Of a DNA stretch of 64,000 bases, positions 27,501-29,728 are shown one piece after another; positions within the stretch are counted from its first letter, which is position 1; every line of letters starts with the position of its first letter. Position numbers and translations under genes: made by a program. Source of the stretch: Deltaproteobacteria bacterium (GTDB lineage: Bacteria > Acidobacteriota > Thermoanaerobaculia > Multivoradales > JAHZIX01); NCBI GenBank assembly GCA_022601195.1, contig JAHZIX010000022.1:124001-188000 (forward strand), read 5' to 3'. The notes below the pieces were generated by a model. That model saw nothing but the letters and a program-made list of their open reading frames with translations, was not told the origin of the DNA and ran no database searches.

Positions 27501-29728
27501 TCCGCCAACTCCCGAGGGAAGGCCTCACCGCCACAAAGCACCCTCAGGGAGAGGCCCTCGGGCCATCCACTGTCCAACAGCAGCCGCCAGGTGGCTGGAG
27601 TCGCCTGCATGACCGTGGCAGAGCAGCTCGACAGGAGAGCGCTGAGAGCTTCCCCATCACTCGCCTGCTCAGCGCTGGCCAGCACCAAGCGAGCACCGGT
27701 CAGCAAGGGTAGATAGATTTCCAGACCGGAAATATCAAACGTAAAGGTGGTTACCGCCACGAGCACATCGCGCTCCTGGAGACCCGGTCGACGGGCCATG
27801 GAACGCAGGAAGTTGACCAGCGCCGCCTCCCCCACCTGGACCCCCTTGGGTCGGCCCGTGGAGCCGGAGGTATATAAGGTGTAGAGACAGGACCGGGGCT
27901 GGCCGAGGGGCGCCGGTAGATTCCCGGGCAGAGCCTCCTCGCCATGGAGGGAGACCCCCACCTCCACCACGGTGGCATCCAAACCTTTCAGGAGCGCCGT
28001 CAAAGCCGGTAGGCCGGACTCCTCCCCGGCGAATAGGCGAACTCCCGAGTCCTCGGCGATGAGGCGCAGGCGGTCGGTAGGCAAATGAGGATCGAGAGGT
28101 AGGTACCAACCGCCGGCCCGGACCACCGCCAACAACGCCACCACCATCTCCACGGAGCGGTCCAGGAAGACCCCGACTCCCACTTCCGGCCCGACCCCCT
28201 GGGCGTGCAATCGTCCCGCCAGGGCGTTGACTCTCGCCTCGAGCTGTTGGTAGCTAACCGTCTCGTCCTGCCATTGAAGAGCGGTGGCCTGGGGCCTACG
28301 CTGCGCCTGAGCAGCCACCAATCCCCACAGGGTGGCGGGCTCCTGTGAGGGCCTCGAGGAATCGTTCCACTCCACCAAGACCTGATGCCGTTCACTGGGC
28401 CGCGCCCCCCCCAGAGACCCCACTCGGGTTTGGTCCGTGGCTTCCGCCAAGTGACCGAGCACACCGAGTACCTCCTCGGTAATCCGTTCCGCAGCCACCG
28501 AGGGGAAACGCTGTAGATCCGCTTGCACCTCGAGGGTGAGCTGAGCTGCCGGGGCCACCGTCAGGGTGAAGGGGTAGTTGGTGCTGGACGCTGACTCCAG
28601 ATATTGGTAATTGAGGCCTCCGGATGGGGCTTCGCGAGCTTCCGCACCGAGGAAATTCTGGAACACCAGCAGGCTCTCGAAGAGAGGGGTACCCCGCTCT
28701 ACCTCACTCCAGCCCTGCACCTCTACCAACGGAGTATGTTGAAACTCCAACAACTCCAATTGGCTGCCGTGGAGCCGTCGTAGGGCAGCTTGCAAAGTTT
28801 CACCGGGGTCGACTTGGAAACGGATCGGGAGGGAGTTGATGAACATCCCCACCATGGATTCGACACCCCTCAAATTGTGAGGGCGGCCGGAAAGAGCAGC
28901 ACCGAACACCACGTCCCGCCGTCCGCTGCGACGGCTGAGAACCAGGGCCCAAGCTGCCTGCACCACCGTATTGAGAGTGACCCCGAAGCGCTCCGCCACC
29001 CGGCTCAAGCGCCGAGAAGCAGCCTCCGGTAAATGCCGCACCAAAGTGCTAAAAGGGGTAGGTCCGGCTTCTGCAGCTCCTGCTGGGGCGAGAGCCAAAG
29101 CGTTGGGTTCACCAAAGCCGGCCAAGGTCCGACGCCAGAAAGGCTCCTGGGGGGAAGGATCTTGAGCTCGCAACCACCGCACGTAGTCCAAGAAGGGACG
29201 TGGCCGGGGCAAGTCTAGGTCTCCCCCTTGGCGGAAGGCCTGGTAATACTTCAGTACCTCGCCGAGCAGGACAGCCTTGGACCAGCCATCCAAAATGAGG
29301 TGATGGCTTCCCCACACCAACCGATAGAGGCTATTCCCTTGGCGAAACAGGGCCACGCCCAGAAGAGGTGGCCGCGCTAGGTTGAGATGCTGCCGAGACG
29401 CCTCCAGGTATTCCTCTTCCTGCTGGCGGCGCTCCGCCTCGCTGAGCCCCCGGCTCTCCCGGACCTCCACCGCCAGAGGCACCTGACGCTGCACCACTTG
29501 CACCGGTTCGTCCCGGCCCTTCCACACGAAAGAGGTGCGTAAGGCAGGGTGGCGATCCACCACCCGCTGCCAGGCGCGGCGGAAGGCGTCGACATCCAGG
29601 TCTCCCTCCAGCTGCCAACTGCTGTGACCAAAGTAGAGGGCCGACGAGGGCTCCTCCAAGCAGTGGTAGAGGATGCCCTGTTGAGCCGGCGACAGATAGC
29701 CGATCGCTTCTACCGCAGTCCGCTTCAT
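1..29728 (-). CDS. Giant nine-module NRPS with C-terminal thioesterase (3' end beyond left edge)
   Basis: One open frame runs from the ATG at 29728 to the left edge without a stop, at least 9,909 residues. It contains nine consecutive C-A-PCP modules and the start of a thioesterase (FFIHGAGG near 190). Every C domain keeps an HHxxxD motif, every A domain has the TSG(S/T)TGRPKG core, and every carrier has a GGHSL Ser for phosphopantetheine. The protein should accept the acyl-ketide-peptide chain from the last PCP of the 29725-39387 protein, add nine residues and release the product by hydrolysis or cyclisation. The ATG overlaps the upstream stop (ATGA) and has GGAGG at 29735-29739. No epimerase or tailoring domain is seen. 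The TE is cut a few residues before its expected GxSxG, so the gene probably ends within about 0.6 kb outside the window. NRPS function is near certain; residue identities are inferred. Confidence 0.97.
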   Translation of the reverse strand, partial: MKRTAVEAIGYLSPAQQGILYHCLEEPSSALYFGHSSWQLEGDLDVDAFRRAWQRVVDRHPALRTSFVWKGRDEPVQVVQRQVPLAVEVRESRGLSEAERRQQEEEYLEASRQHLNLARPPLLGVALFRQGNSLYRLVWGSHHLILDGWSKAVLLGEVLKYYQAFRQGGDLDLPRPRPFLDYVRWLRAQDPSPQEPFWRRTLAGFGEPNALALAPAGAAEAGPTPFSTLVRHLPEAASRRLSRVAERFGVTLNTVVQAAWALVLSRRSGRRDVVFGAALSGRPHNLRGVESMVGMFINSLPIRFQVDPGETLQAALRRLHGSQLELLEFQHTPLVEVQGWSEVERGTPLFESLLVFQNFLGAEAREAPSGGLNYQYLESASSTNYPFTLTVAPAAQLTLEVQADLQRFPSVAAERITEEVLGVLGHLAEATDQTRVGSLGGARPSERHQVLVEWNDSSRPSQEPATLWGLVAAQAQRRPQATALQWQDETVSYQQLEARVNALAGRLHAQGVGPEVGVGVFLDRSVEMVVALLAVVRAGGWYLPLDPHLPTDRLRLIAEDSGVRLFAGEESGLPALTALLKGLDATVVEVGVSLHGEEALPGNLPAPLGQPRSCLYTLYTSGSTGRPKGVQVGEAALVNFLRSMARRPGLQERDVLVAVTTFTFDISGLEIYLPLLTGARLVLASAEQASDGEALSALLSSCSATVMQATPATWRLLLDSGWPEGLSLRVLCGGEAFPRELADQLLAVSPAVWNLYGPTETTVWSAVQRVGPGMGPLSLGRPIDNTAIFLLDRWFEAAPLGTAGELVIGGTGLARGYLGRPALTAEKFVPDPWSDEAGSRLYRAGDLACHSEGGELQFLGRLDHQVKIRGFRIELGEIETLLGGHPKVSQGVVVARTDLGETSAGAVLVAYVVPALSEPGQEAEGDEGQVELSLADLRAYLAEALPDYMVPLHFVSLPELPKTPNGKIDRKALPKPDPSGGGRFAAGFLGMPAATPTEELLAELWCGVLGVERLGREAHFFELGGHSLLATRVISQVRKAFGVELPVRLLFENPVLSAFAEQIASARAEDSGLVAPPIRSVSRQGDLPLSFSQLRQWFLVQLDPELRAYNLPQALRFSGNLDLVALRRSVAEVVRRHESLRTTFPAVEGRPVQVIAPPEPTDAPSLMGPTSMGPASMGPVVDLMSLGEEHREKEMLRLATTEPWRSFDLDQGPLMRLLLVRLASQDHVLVVTVHHIVTDGWSMGVFAGEMGELYRAYAAGEESPLPPLPVQYADFAAWQQDWLQGEVLERYLSYWRTQLEGAADLDLPTDRPRPLLQSHHGRSHPLPLSPQLVGDLRSLARQQGASLYMVLLAAFTTLLHRYSGQRDLSLGSYVANRNRAETEGLIGFFVNTLVLRQQIPEDVEFRALLAQVRDTTLGAYEHQDLPFETLLEELRPERDMSRSSFFQALLQLQNYETPSLELPDLTISPLGGLEVTVAHYDLTLWMSETPTGLQGDLHYSVELFDGATAQRLTHHLEQLLQGIVTDPKQRLSQLSLVASAERHQCLVEWNDTDRREASFEPLHGRFLSWSARQPKAPAVAWSGGETSYGELASQVLELAQTLEDQGIRRGDRVGVCLPTSPQRIAAVLAVLQAGAAYVPFDPEYSGDRLGFMVSDAGIALLVTDQQRWQEIPELHACNRHLLVGSSVGMEPEAQLTEAVAAKSTAASAAVDPEDLAYLVYTSGSTGRPKGVMVRHGGLANATSAWQQRYGLEPRHRHLQMASFSFDVFSGDLARALGTGGCLVLCPRDFLLEPERLHALMVEQRVNAAEFVPAVVRGLLDQPRQGAGDLSFMELMVVGSDVWTNGEMEAVAQRCAAQARVISSYGVSEATIDSTSFEVEGYPLPPERTVPIGRPFTNNRIYISGPRSQPAPVGIPGELVLAGANLARGYFGRPALTAERFVPDPVAAHLEGLPGARCYRSGDLARLLPNGQIEFLGRTDHQIKVRGHRIEPGEVEAALELHPRVARAVVAARSRPRAAGDKLLVAYLIVAQDGDPAGRSEPSVDGGSPEPSATPPISELRDFLSQRLPEYMVPSLFPVLAELPLTPNGKVDRRALPEPDWESSQLRAEVEPPRNEVESHLAEIFSEVLAVSPVGRSDSFFDLGGHSLLATQLVSRVRNQFGLELPLRALFEAPTVAALALRVEEPGEGAEEAAISASIPPLVPRPVGADGDSHPALSFAQQRLWLIHSLEPDSPAYNIPSALLLRGPLVPEALRTAFAGVVARHEDLRTTFGERHGQPVQLIAKSPSQDLPLPAIDLSGLPQEARESILEALNRGEARRSFDLEVGPLYRMALIRLAPQEHVLLVTLHHIISDFWSVAVLVREISALYRAAVAGEPPALASLPVQYADFALWQRSWLKGEILERQMDYWRNALAEAPTVIDLPTDRPRPAQQKHRGAGAHLDLPEAVTAGLQALARSEGVTLFMVLVACFQTVLARYSRQSWVTVGTPIANRTRTELEGLIGFFANTLVLANDFSGAPTFRQLLGRVREASLGAYAHQDLPFEKLVEELDPQRDLSRHPIFQVMVVMLNTPQEQVLVPGLSMEALPTSSATAKFDLNFLFSETTEGLSGDLEYDVELFDPTTARRLLNHFQTFAAAAGQRPDEPLFQLDLMPPLERRQMLQEWNDTGAPAPLEGGLLHRLFEAQAARTPEALAVVAGDLSLAYGDLESRANGLAHRLRSLGVTTEVPVGVCLERGLELMVAVLAVWKAGGVLLPLDAAYPEDRLSLMLEDSGAPVLLTQQHWLEALPVADRQVLLLEAGCEMALEDHPPSTDLSPENLLYVIYTSGSTGRPKGIAMRHRAIANLISWQLREGIPAHPRGRTLQYAAMAFDVCFQEMFTTWAVGGTLVLLEEEVRRDAFALLELLETQGVETLYLPFVGLQQLAEAVSSTGRRPSQLREVITAGEQLRMTSQVRALVEGMPEGWLHNHYGPSEAHVVTAWTRSGEQGAATGWPALPPVGVPIHNTRLYFLDRWGMPVPTGVPGELYLACDGLARGYLGRPALTALGFVPNPFAADAAGVAAFAGAGSRLYRTGDLGRRLANGEMEFLGRADFQVKVRGFRIEPGEIEVALEEHPGVRETAVITVGDGGRQRLAAYVVSEGEEVPAAQLKDFLRDRLPDYMVPGIFVALDALPLFPSGKLNRNALPEPSFDVSGEDFVALASPTEELLAASWSEVLEIAPLSATAHFFDLGGHSLLATQVASRIRAAFGVELPLRTLFETPVLRELALRIDEVLRSGAGIQLPPIQAQDHSQGAPLSFSQQRLWFIEQLSPGSAAYNIPAAVALEGDLSVSHLAAAIEEIVHRHESLRTVFRSPTGPVLPELLDGDSSTADPVLQIVLAPDPLALPLVDLSALGPVSSGRVAAESDALMLRFASRGFDLVNGPLLRSALLRRSAGEHILVVNMHHIVSDGWSVGILIRELSALYGTALQGDAAKGVASPRAFEISAPLPPLTVQYPDFALWQRQRLEGEVLQTQLAYWVEHLGGEAPAPLELPIDRPRPPVQTSHGRDRAFIFSPSLSTTLENFAGSSGATLFMILLSAFYFLLHRLSGRRDLVVGTPIANRNRREVEGLIGFFVNTLALRAEVEGDATFEHLLKQVKEATLAGFTHQDLPFERLVEALHPERDVSREPIFQVMFVQQNATDEVLALPGLEARPLALDAGVAKVDLTLGAAEAEAGVAGFWNYNTDLFDATTIERFHQQLCTLLEVALAQPERALASLPLLTPVERQQLFQEWAGSSSPYPRDSTVHGLFEELADRSPDRPALEFEDLRWSYGELDRWANFLAAKLWKIGVRPEDRVGLLLGRSPQLLASALACLKVGAAYLPLDPGYPAERLGFLLEDADVAVVLAHRSTAAALEGLPGPGPRVVLAGEGRGEVEASDEATGLQDRLRDLPRVWPRQAAYVMYTSGSTGTPKGVTVTHRGIVRLVRNSNFCQLAPEHRVGHLSNPSFDAMTWEVWGALINGSCLVGIEKLTVLSPKALAEFVRGRKITSLLMTSALFNQIAQEEPRAFETLSGVLFGGEAADPVQVRRVLEEGPPQHLFNVYGPTECTVMGTSEEVKHLEPGTVSVPIGRAISNTGISVLGRDGRPVPVGVRGELGLAGDGLARGYLSRPGLTAERFVPDSGGAFGERIYRTGDLVRWLADGRLDFAGRVDHQVKLRGFRIEMGEVEVALASLEGVEQSLAVVREDTPGAPRLVAYLVVAEEKYAEASVLREALGKRVPAHMVPAALVFLDSLPLTANGKVNRRALPAPEGEIGFDVSAPQTPTEEVLAASWRELLGVAEIGRESHFFDLGGHSLLATQAVSRVRQDLGLEVPLRVLFEGPQLAVFAAAVDGLVADPASPGAPPLVPQVRTEDLPLSFAQQRLWFIDQLEPESPRYNMPTAVRLSGRLDGAALEGSLGEIVHRHEALRTTFSAKEGKPWQVIHPPVPQHLPVVDLSGLDAEADGLARRLARREALRPFDLAQGPLLRTTLVRLAPREHRILVTLHHIVGDGWSVGVFIGELSALYGAYVAGQPSPLSPLAVQYADYADWQRQWLQGEVLDRQVEFWRGQLGTSPAPLELPTDRPRPLRQGVVGGSCQTRLGQDLTTRLEGLAQSTGGTLFMVLMAAYGLFLSRLSGQAGVCVGTPIANRTREELEGLIGFFANTLVLRTETSSAESFRHLLEQVRSQTLAGYSHQDVPFERLVEELEPDRDLSRPPLFQVMLVLQNTPSQALELPELTVSPVETPQEVNTFDLTLNVVPEADGLALLMNYDTDLLDPSTAQRWLSQMAQLLGSVALDPDQIQGQVEQLSAAQRHQVALELAAGVSGRLPQETFPEMFESWAVRQPAALALVAEALDGSVQELTYGELDRRAENLAAVLRHHGVGPESLVGVALERSPDQVISFLAVLKAGGCYIPLDPAYPEDRLEYMVKDSGLGWLVADSAAPLGSTLALAGDGPLPVVCLGPREELPAGVSVPPRLSMESAQGAYVIYTSGTTGRPKGSVLTHGGLANLVKQEGENLRLSPGGRVLQFAALSFDVSLQEMTVALGCGGTLCQLPQDRLMPDQQLVDKIRQLEIFYLQIPPAALAQLPEGDLPSVGSLVCGGDVMPASLPARWAQNRRMWNAYGPSETTITATRGRCFEDAGKPTLGHPLPHVEVHLLDSQLSPVPLGVAGELMVGGAGLGRGYLRRPSLTAERFIPHPRPTRAGERLYRSGDRARRRPVDGELDFLGRLDKQIKLRGLRIEPEEIETLLDAVGAIGRSAVVLHRDEAGERLIAFCQAAAREPQSNAPIPSDDELRETLASHLPEFMIPSLFVTVEGLPLTPAGKVDRQELARRPVLQLARREEGEAPRTEAEVSLAGIWRQLLPSLAEAPIHREDHFFALGGHSLLATQMLSRIRDLFSVELSVRDVFETPRLAELAQRIELQDGAMDSRGAAAVPLVALERPERVPLSFAQQRLWFLDQLEPGSPRYNMPSAVRLSGRLDVTVLERSLGEITSRHESLRTIVREEGGKPWQVFLDPGASPLPVVDLSALGNGADALATALSQREALEPFDLAEGPLLRTHLLRLRQREHLLLITLHHLVGDGWSVGIFIGELSALYNAFSASQPSPLDPLPLQYADFSQWQRSWLQGEALEHQLDFWRGQLGTASGEASPALDLPTDRPRPAQPSVWGGKRQLRLGQQISESLESLAEQQGSSLFMVLMAAFQVVLSRITGQRGISVGTPIANRTRGELEGLIGLFANTLVVRTEVEGEDGFLQTLARVRRQTLAAYAHQDIPFERLVEELEPDRDLSRTPLFQVMLVLQNNRQQTLELPELTVTPSDAAQEVSTFDLTLNGEVAAGQLGLQLSYSSDLVDPSTAQRWLQHLEQLLSFVVENPQQPVKQIALLSPAQRHQVRLELPSGEGGKPLGSTFPEQFEAWVQRVPQAVALLSEGEDGTVQELSYGELGDRVKALAAVLRNRGVGPESLVGVALERSPEQVVAFLAVLEAGGCYVPLDPAYPKDRLRYMVEDSGLRLLLAMPSTAARLSLSFVPSGSSALQWVNPLEVLPAEAPIPVRSPIRASNAAYVIYTSGTTGRPKGSVLTHGGLANLVRQEGENLRLKPGGRVLQFAALSFDVSLQEMTVALGCGGTLCQLPQSQLLPGQELVNRIDGLEIFYLQIPPAALAQLPAADLPSVRSLVCGGDVMPAQLPQLWASGRRMWNAYGPSETTITASRGLCSSGGGRPSLGRPVPKVEILLLDGYLEPVPLGVAGELMVGGAGLGRGYLGRAALTAERFIPHPRPVSPGDRLYASGDRARWRPADGSIDFLGRLDRQIQLRGLRIEPEEIEALLDSLASVQRTSVVLHKDVRGERLVAFFEPADSENPPDPEELRGILVKRLPEFMVPALFIPVPQLPTTASGKVDRGELASRPVFEVARSDQGVSPQGAAERMLAKIWQEVLSLSEGIRREDQFFALGGHSLLATQLLSRVRDAFAVGLSIRDVFEAPRLADQAARIEQRKLEQGGAEPFVGRLVPQKRPHRIPLSFAQQRLWFLDRFEPGSSSYNIPTAIRLRGQLVPQALHRGLTEIQSRHEALRTTFEEHDEVPYQRIRERASQPLPWVDLQGLGEEAARRQATELAHREGLRPFDLVRDPLWRTVALRLGEDHHRVLLTLHHIVSDAWSMNVLTGEVSSLYGSFVSGRSSPLGPLPIQYADFAIWQREWLQGYELERQLDYWQESLGDVSQPLELPMDRPRPVVQEMQGANLGFDLPEELGEAMEGVGQRLGASVFMVALAAFQALLARLSGQSEIAIGTPIANRNQGEIEGLIGFFVNTLVLKGRVDQQESFQELLARVRDSTLGAYAHQDLPFELLVERLAPERDLSRTPLFQVMLSVVDAGGQVQELPGLKMQALAGVGTLSKFDLTLSLLGSNQGWSGNLEYATALFDATTMLRLRDRFLRLLAAVVEDPSSNLASLPWLSAVEGQQLRVEWNDTFGSFPREASLPALFAAQVAQQPEAPAAEFGEESYSYRDLDRWSDALALELLEHGVAPEDRVGLCLERSPQLLAAALAVLKVGAAYLPLDPTYPRQRLTYLLEDGAVAVAFATATTASALRFEAAPLGDEDPPWEGQEETWGPQILEVRDREEPTATPSSASGAASGVDSRNEPRPSLPTVDSRQGAYVMYTSGSTGRPKGVVVTHRGIVRLVRDTNYLHFQPGNRVGHLSNPSFDALTWEIWGALLNGGCLVGIEKLVALAPRALAEELRAKDVSHLLLTTALFNQVAREAPEALAPLEAVVFGGEAADAQQVQRILAAGPPKQLINAYGPTETTVVGSTEQIDQHPGDSGVAIGRPISNTGAQVLDPEGWGVPVGVSGELGLSGPGLARGYLGKPGLTAERFVPDAFGRGSRLYLTGDLVRFKVDGRLEFVGRRDHQIKLRGFRIEMGEIEAALAALEGVEQSLAMLREDTPGVPRLVAYTVLAEEVLTQEASSEDAEELRESFSASLERRLPGHMVPSDIVFLEAFPLTANGKVDREALPRPEGEGPVIGRPLVTATERLLANQWQRLLGATAIGSDSSFFDLGGHSLLATRALSRVRQEFGVEISLKTLFEAPTVHAFALQIDLAMAGTGDLAAPITAQPRTGAEPLSFAQWRLWFLDRFEAGSPAYHVPVAIRLDGQLRVDILRRALAGIINRHEALRTTFEERSGEPVQIIGALVSSGSSGLLPATDLSGLDVRAREGEAERLAALSIGSPFDLAQGPLVHSNLLRFGTEEHLLVLTLHHIATDGWSDGVFIRELMVLYGAFSQGLPSPLEPLPVQYADYAHWQRRWMAGKDLERQLSFWRRQLGSSVKPLELPTDRPRPAVANTDGAARYFLVPPELGQAVNGFCQHQGATLFMTILAAFQAWLFRLTSQESIAVGSPVANRGRRELEDLIGFFANTLVLQTDVQPGESFESLLARVKGVTLSAHAHQDLPFERLVEDLEPNRDLSRTPLFQVMLVVFNTAQESLELPGLTLNPVEVPRTTAKFDLTLFVSQGSHGLACEFEYNTALFDRTTIERFHDLWLRQLSGLVSSPTVPIDQHDWLSPAQRAQVTLEWNASVAAPPSTGLTADTIHGLFDRSARLRRDSVAVEGADGETLTYGELDRWSDALAHQLMEGGVKPDTGVAICLGRTPSMVAAVLGTFKAGGVVLSLDPAYPLERLVLMTEDSGAEVLVTDRAQARHLPQELLATSVVWMDEIDWEDAGEGPDAVAQSEPQPVRPRMPELGRDNLAYLIYTSGSTGRPKGIAMTHGTIVSLMAWQRRISLPASSENRTLQFAALSFDISYQELASTWGSGGTLVLIDEDTRRDARALLYYLQAQRVDQLYLPFVALQQLALAAEEEGVYPTDLQEVVAAGEQLRLTPEVKTFLKQLPAVRLHNHYGPSEGHVVTAWERSGAAAEQIGWPPLPPIGRPVDGTRVHVLDSALKPLPVGVPGDLYLAGACLAQGYLNRPSLTAESFIPDPLAGLFGSTPGGRSYRTGDRGRWLPNGELEFFGRADSQLKIRGFRVEAGEVEQALEKHPRLTETVVVTRPGRGGSHRLVAYFVAAGADGEAPLASELRSFLLESLPEYMVPSAFMPLEALPLSPGGKVDRRALPEPVMTTMESTGRALTPAEARMAAVWQEVLELSEVAATDSFFSIGGHSLLATQVVSRLRREYAAEVSVRALFEAPTLEAFTARVGARMAIPNEMAGENKEIRDSQLRKLVDGEASRGDLGAGFTAEGGAVPLSFAQRRLWFIDRLAPGGSSYNLPAAVRLKGTLRVSMLEESLRAIVERHDALRTSFPLVGEEPVQVVHEDQIMGLPVVDLSSLPETVAQELGRELATQEAARGFDLARGPLYRWRLFRLGTTEALLVVTLHHTVSDGWSVGIFVRELSVFYTALVAGRRLDFPPLPLQYADYAVWQRGWLTEGTAEQDLQFWRQKLGVSPEPLALPTDRPRPAVLSGRAKGQHLRLSARLYDRLQGLATGAGTTGAGTSTLFMTLLSAYAVLLGRHSGQRRVIIGSPSAGRSRTELEGLIGFFVNTLALPVELAPKTQIRQLLDQVRDTVLGAFAHQDLPLERLVEELQPERDLSREPLFQTLFALQNTRQETLGLPGLEVNTVALGGGATAFDLALNASPSETGLDLSLIYSVDLFDGTTMGRLLKHFEILLEAVTEDPQRQLGTLCLLTRGEQQQVRVEWNDGRLELSPGKTLHGMVRAQIQRTPDAVAVVAGEESLTYAELGIRANALAAELRHRGVGPEVRVGLCLSRTLELPVAVLAVLEAGGAYVPLDPTYPVERLNFLIEDSRLSVLVTERTLMERFPGLGDRRFVMDDWVLGAGSSGAGSLGVGAERDPAQPNAVLEPQSTSSNLAYLIYTSGSTGRPKGVAIEHRSAVALLEWAQQEFPPQDLAGVLASTSLNFDLSVWELFVPLSWGGSVILADNALQLPKLPAANQVTVINTVPSAMAELVAHGSLPPNLRTVNLAGEALPQTLVEDILETGPAGLRVLNLYGPSEDTTYSTWASADGTSKPLIGRAVANSQAYVVDGDLGERSVGVPGELLLGGDGLARGYLDRPGLTASSFLPDPFSDRPGARLYRTGDLVRWRSTGDLEYLGRGDHQVKVRGFRIELGEIEAALRDLPEVEQAAVVVRQGLQSGQQLAAFVVLADRHAEDSANLAEQHRRALGQQIPEYMVPNRFFYLDTLPLSANGKVDRRALMERSEDQPDSAVATVSVEPRSELEQQLWNLWSELLERQDFGVEDSFFTLGGHSLLTVRLFARLEARMGVALPMSTLFQSPTVAALAAAMEGGTGSPHQRSGSAPYLSQSLSSEGDSASRPALFFIHGAGGGVLPFVELTRQLPPEQPFYGLESQGLSGDGPARNNVEEMAEAYVKQVRSLQPEGP
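3581..6880 (-). other. NRPS module 8 (C-A-PCP), predicted proline-like
   Basis: The C motif HHIATDGWS lies near 6405. A-domain residues from FDISYQEL, QLYLPF, EVVAAGEQL and HNHYGPSEGHVV give D-I-Q-Y-V-A-H-V-V, a conservative variant of the Pro code and of module 3. The carrier motif is FFSIGGHSLLA near 3710, with Ile in place of the usual Leu. Confidence 0.78.
6881..10190 (-). other. NRPS module 7 (C-A-PCP), predicted Leu-like
   Basis: The C motif HHIVSDAWS near 9705 has Ala in place of Gly. A-domain residues from FDALTWEIW, HLLLTTALF, VVFGGEA and NAYGPTETTVV give D-A-W-L-V-G-A-V-V, a hydrophobic pocket near Leu codes. Its A domain pairs with that of module 4, including the NPSFDA-TWE and GIEKL segments. 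The carrier Ser is near 6999. Confidence 0.75.
10191..13400 (-). other. NRPS module 6 (C-A-PCP), same unassigned specificity as module 5
   Basis: The C motif HHLVGDGWS lies near 12925. The specificity residues are identical to module 5 (D-V-Q-Q-V-G-A-I-T), with the same GCGGTLCQLPQ, FYLQIPPAALAQLP and RMWNAYGPSETTIT segments. Matching nucleotide blocks lie about 3.23 kb from those of module 5. The two modules should insert the same residue twice in a row. The carrier Ser is near 10304. Confidence 0.8.
13401..16610 (-). other. NRPS module 5 (C-A-PCP), specificity unassigned, twin of module 6
   Basis: The C motif HHIVGDGWS lies near 16145. A-domain residues from FDVSLQEM, YLQIPP, SLVCGGDV and NAYGPSETTIT give D-V-Q-Q-V-G-A-I-T, which I cannot match to a known code. 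The A3 core is unusual (TGRPKGSVLTH), as are A7 (SGDRARRRP) and A8 (RGLRIEPEEIE). Module 6 shares all these oddities, which points to tandem duplication. The carrier Ser is near 13517. Confidence 0.8.
16611..19915 (-). other. NRPS module 4 (C-A-PCP), predicted Leu-like
   Basis: The C motif HHIVSDGWS lies near 19390. A-domain residues from FDAMTWEVW, SLLMTSALF, VLFGGEA and NVYGPTECTVM give D-A-W-L-L-G-V-V-M. This resembles Leu codes such as DAWLYGAVMK, so a branched hydrophobic residue is the best guess. The A domain is closely related to that of module 7. The carrier Ser is near 16733. Confidence 0.78.
19916..23180 (-). other. NRPS module 3 (C-A-PCP), predicted proline
   Basis: The C motif HHIISDFWS near 22675 has Phe in place of the usual Gly, but the catalytic His and the Asp remain. 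A-domain residues from FDVCFQEM, TLYLPF, EVITAGEQL and HNHYGPSEAHVV give D-V-Q-Y-I-A-H-V-V, the Pro family of codes (DVQxIAHVVK). The carrier Ser is near 20036. Confidence 0.82.
23181..26530 (-). other. NRPS module 2 (C-A-PCP), predicted ornithine or similar basic residue
   Basis: The C domain has HHIVTDGWS near 26015. A-domain residues read from FDVFSGDL (24410-24445), AAEFVP, LMVVGSD and SSYGVSEATID give D-V-G-E-V-G-S-I-D, very close to the Orn code DVGEIGSIDK. The YGVSEATIDS block is typical of basic-residue A domains. The carrier Ser is near 23295. A short GPxSMGP repeat lies in the C domain near 26190-26240. Confidence 0.82.
26531..29728 (-). other. NRPS module 1 of the giant protein (C-A-PCP), predicted Gly
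   Basis: The C domain starts at the N-terminus with an LSPAQQGILYHCL motif and has HHLILDGWS near 29295. This subclass differs from the following C domains. The A3 core lies near 27860. Specificity residues read from FDISGLE, VMQAT, VLCGG and NLYGPTETTVW give D-I-L-Q-L-G-L-V-W, one change from the classical Gly code DILQLGLIWK as I remember it. The carrier Ser is near 26650 (FFELGGHSLLA). Confidence 0.85.
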
